7,498 nt of DNA, from NCBI GenBank assembly GCA_964459305.1, contig CAYWNA010000420.1, forward strand, positions 1-7,498, given 5' to 3'. Below, piece by piece: positions 5,739 to 7,498 of the stretch. The notes beneath the pieces were generated by a model. The model saw only the letters and a list, made by a program, of their open reading frames with translations, was not told where the DNA came from and searched no databases. This stretch comes from CAYWNA01 sp964459305. GTDB lineage: Bacteria; Planctomycetota; Planctomycetia; Pirellulales; Pirellulaceae. Positions within the stretch are counted from its first letter, which is position 1. Each line of letters opens with the position of its first letter. The position numbers and the translations under genes were made by a program.

Positions 5739-7430
5739 TCAGAATTTCGCGGGATTTGGCTGGTGCCGAGCAGCGGCCCCCGGGGTGCGCTTCGCGACGC
5801 CGGGCTCTGGCATCAGGCGGTCGAGCAATTTCTCCGCAGCGGCGAGGTCACCCTGCCCGAGTTGAGCCCGGAACAGCTGTGCGGCGCCTCGCGGATCGCC
5901 TGGCCACTCGGTCCGCGGCGAGCGGGCGTAAGCTTCGGCCATCATGGACACTGCTGCTTGGGCTTTGCCGCGGCCACGGAAGATGTCGCCAAGGCAAAAC
6001 TGCAATTGAGCCGGGCGAGGTTCGGCCGCCAGAGCGAGGGCCTGCTTCTCAAACTCGTCTGAGTTGCCGGCTCGCTTGGCTACCCATACCAGCCGCCTCT
6101 GAGCCTCTTGACCGAAGCGATTTTTTGGGGCCGCAAGCCAATCCCAGACAAGCGGCTCGTTCCATTTCAGCCGCTCCCCGCCCTTTGGGTCCACCTGGAA
6201 CTGGAGTCGATTGAGCCAGAAGTTTGCCTGGGGGGCCTTGGGACCAATGCGTTTCAGTTCGTCGCGGTAGACTCGGTTCGCGTCGGCAAATCGCTCCTGC
6301 CCGACGAGGAACCAGCCGTAATCGCGCACCGCGTCGAAATGCCATGAGTTTTCCGGCTCCTCGGGGAGCTTTAATGCAGCTTGATAGGCTTCGTCCGCGA
6401 TGTCGTACCACATCCCCGGCGGAAAGCCGATGCAGTATCGCAGCGAGTTCCAATGCATGCTCTTGAACTGCCGGTGCAGTTTCCTTACCCACTCGCGATT
6501 CCACATCTTATCGCCGCGCAACGGGTCTTCGGAGAAACGAAACACGCAGACATTTGAGCCGCGCATGTAATAGGGTTTGCCGTTGAGCAATACCCTGCCA
6601 CTGGCCGGGTCTGTCTTGAAACTCCGCATGGCGAATCGCGTCTTGTAGGTGTCGGCACCCGTATCGACGATCAACTCGTAAAGGAACGGATCCTCCGGCG
6701 ACCACCAGTGCGGGTTGGCGATCTTGATCGTCGTATCCACGCGACCTTTGCCTCCAGGTCGAAGGTCGGTTGTATCGGCAATGGTTATCGGTCGGTAAGA
6801 CTTCGGTTCGACGGCCGATTGGCCGACGATCCGTCCGCTTTTGGCTTCCCGAACCACGGCCCGAACTTGCGGGGCGATTTCCGAGTCTCCCGAATTGGCC
6901 AACTCGTTCTCCGCCCCATCGGTCTTGATATGACGACTCAGATCAAACCAGCCGGGAGTGAAGTTGAAGGTGTTCGTCCCCACCTCGTGGCCATTGAGAA
7001 ACACGCAGGTTCCGAAGAACGCTTTATGGACCTTGAGCATGGCCACGTTCGACTCGGGTGCATTTACCTTGAATGTGCGCCGATACCAAAACGCCTCGCG
7101 CAATGGATCCGACTTCTGGTATCGCTCCCACGGTAGGCCCCTCTCGGCATCAGAAATCACATTGCCAAGCGTCTCAAATTCCGGATTCGCCATGTCGAGC
7201 AATCCGGGTACCGGCACCATGTGATCAAAGGCGTCGGGCACGGCATCGAGTTTCCCCTCCGCCACCTGCCACACTCCGTCGAGACAGATCGTCTGGCGTT
7301 TTTCTGCAGGCAACTCATTCGACCAACAATTGCCGGGAATGACCGCAAGGGCGAGCGACAGGAGAGAGTTTGCCAGTAGCCACCGTCGCCAGACGGTGGA
7401 ATCCACGCTCCCGCCACGGCGGACTTGCAA
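5739..7430 (-). CDS. Chimeric secreted GH2-like protein lacking its catalytic barrel, TPR C-terminus
   Basis: A 563-residue frame. A signal peptide (WRRWLLANSLLSLALAV, cleavage near CWS-NEL) precedes a GH2 N-terminal sugar-binding jelly-roll (LDGVWQ at 50, then FWYRRTFKV and VFLNGHEVGTNTFNFTPGWF, to about 177). An Ig-like segment (186-272, with ANPHWWSPEDPFLYEL) and the barrel entry (VLLNGKPYYMRGSN, 280-293; NSLRYCIGFPPGMWYDIADE, 328-347) follow. Instead of the rest of the barrel with its two catalytic Glu, the frame continues with AYQAALKLPEEP and TPR-like helices (348-545). The product is thus unlikely to be a glycosidase. A second loss is suspected at ENEL/ANSG (177/178), where the second half of the jelly-roll should be. 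The start is unsure: TTG at 7430 or GTG at 7406, which leaves a tidier signal peptide. It could be a binding protein or a decaying gene. Confidence 0.78.
   Translation of the reverse strand: MQVRRGGSVDSTVWRRWLLANSLLSLALAVIPGNCWSNELPAEKRQTICLDGVWQVAEGKLDAVPDAFDHMVPVPGLLDMANPEFETLGNVISDAERGLPWERYQKSDPLREAFWYRRTFKVNAPESNVAMLKVHKAFFGTCVFLNGHEVGTNTFNFTPGWFDLSRHIKTDGAENELANSGDSEIAPQVRAVVREAKSGRIVGQSAVEPKSYRPITIADTTDLRPGGKGRVDTTIKIANPHWWSPEDPFLYELIVDTGADTYKTRFAMRSFKTDPASGRVLLNGKPYYMRGSNVCVFRFSEDPLRGDKMWNREWVRKLHRQFKSMHWNSLRYCIGFPPGMWYDIADEAYQAALKLPEEPENSWHFDAVRDYGWFLVGQERFADANRVYRDELKRIGPKAPQANFWLNRLQFQVDPKGGERLKWNEPLVWDWLAAPKNRFGQEAQRRLVWVAKRAGNSDEFEKQALALAAEPRPAQLQFCLGDIFRGRGKAQAAVSMMAEAYARSPRTEWPGDPRGAAQLFRAQLGQGDLAAAEKLLDRLMPEPGVAKRTPGAAARHQPNPAKF
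7380..7399. repeat. Perfect 8-bp stem hairpin at the start of the GH2-like gene
   Basis: CCACCGTC-GCCA-GACGGTGG is a perfect inverted repeat with a 4-nt loop, inside the signal-peptide codons. A second small one, CCGCC-AC-GGCGG (7411-7422), lies just upstream in the reading direction. If translation begins at GTG 7406, the large hairpin starts 7 nt inside the gene and could hinder initiation. If it begins at TTG 7430, the smaller one is also inside the coding region. Confidence 0.45.
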
Positions 7431-7498
7431 CTGGCGAGCGTAGCTAGTCGTTGTCGGAAAACAGATTTATCGGGAAAAAGACGGAGAATTCGCACGTC

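Overview
The window looks like chromosomal DNA of a Planctomycetota bacterium. That is an inference from the gene families I recognise, not from a marker gene. The families are a 522-residue secreted protein that matches, from memory, the C-terminal part of planctomycetal BlaR1/M56 fusion proteins, a secreted GH2-type protein, a secreted NIPSNAP protein and a divergent tyrosine recombinase. GC content is moderately high, several genes start with GTG or TTG, and Shine-Dalgarno sequences (GGAG, GGAGG, AAGGA) are clear in front of some genes and absent from others. No rRNA, tRNA, CRISPR array or complete insertion sequence is visible.

Left part (1-2910, all minus strand): an accessory-looking block. 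A tyrosine recombinase/integrase (90-1133) lies downstream of a compact three-gene operon read 2732 to 1446. The operon encodes a 78-residue helical protein whose second half resembles helices 2-3 of a histone fold, a 165-residue acidic protein of unknown function, and a 197-residue HNH endonuclease. The three frames overlap (38 bp, then a GTGA 4-bp overlap), so they are probably translationally coupled. A good sigma-70-like promoter (TTGAGC-17-TATATT) lies upstream. The 312 bp between the HNH gene and the integrase hold only a possible decayed second HNH fragment. The block could be a small nuclease-bearing mobile or defence module, but nothing in the sequence proves that role.

Middle (2910-3390): a poorly resolved stretch with a possible 100-residue minus-strand ORF and a possible 45-codon plus-strand ORF. 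The latter ends one base before the next gene.

Right part: a plus-strand gene (3390-4958) faces two minus-strand genes, NIPSNAP (5222-5626) and a GH2/TPR chimera (5739-7430). Hairpins in the convergent gap may be terminators. Two of these three proteins look domain-deleted but stay in frame. The 522-residue protein lacks the M56 peptidase domain expected ahead of its C-terminal module. The GH2 protein keeps sugar-binding and Ig-like parts, loses the catalytic barrel and continues as TPR-like helices. These in-frame domain losses and the overlapping HNH operon are the most noteworthy aspects of the window.
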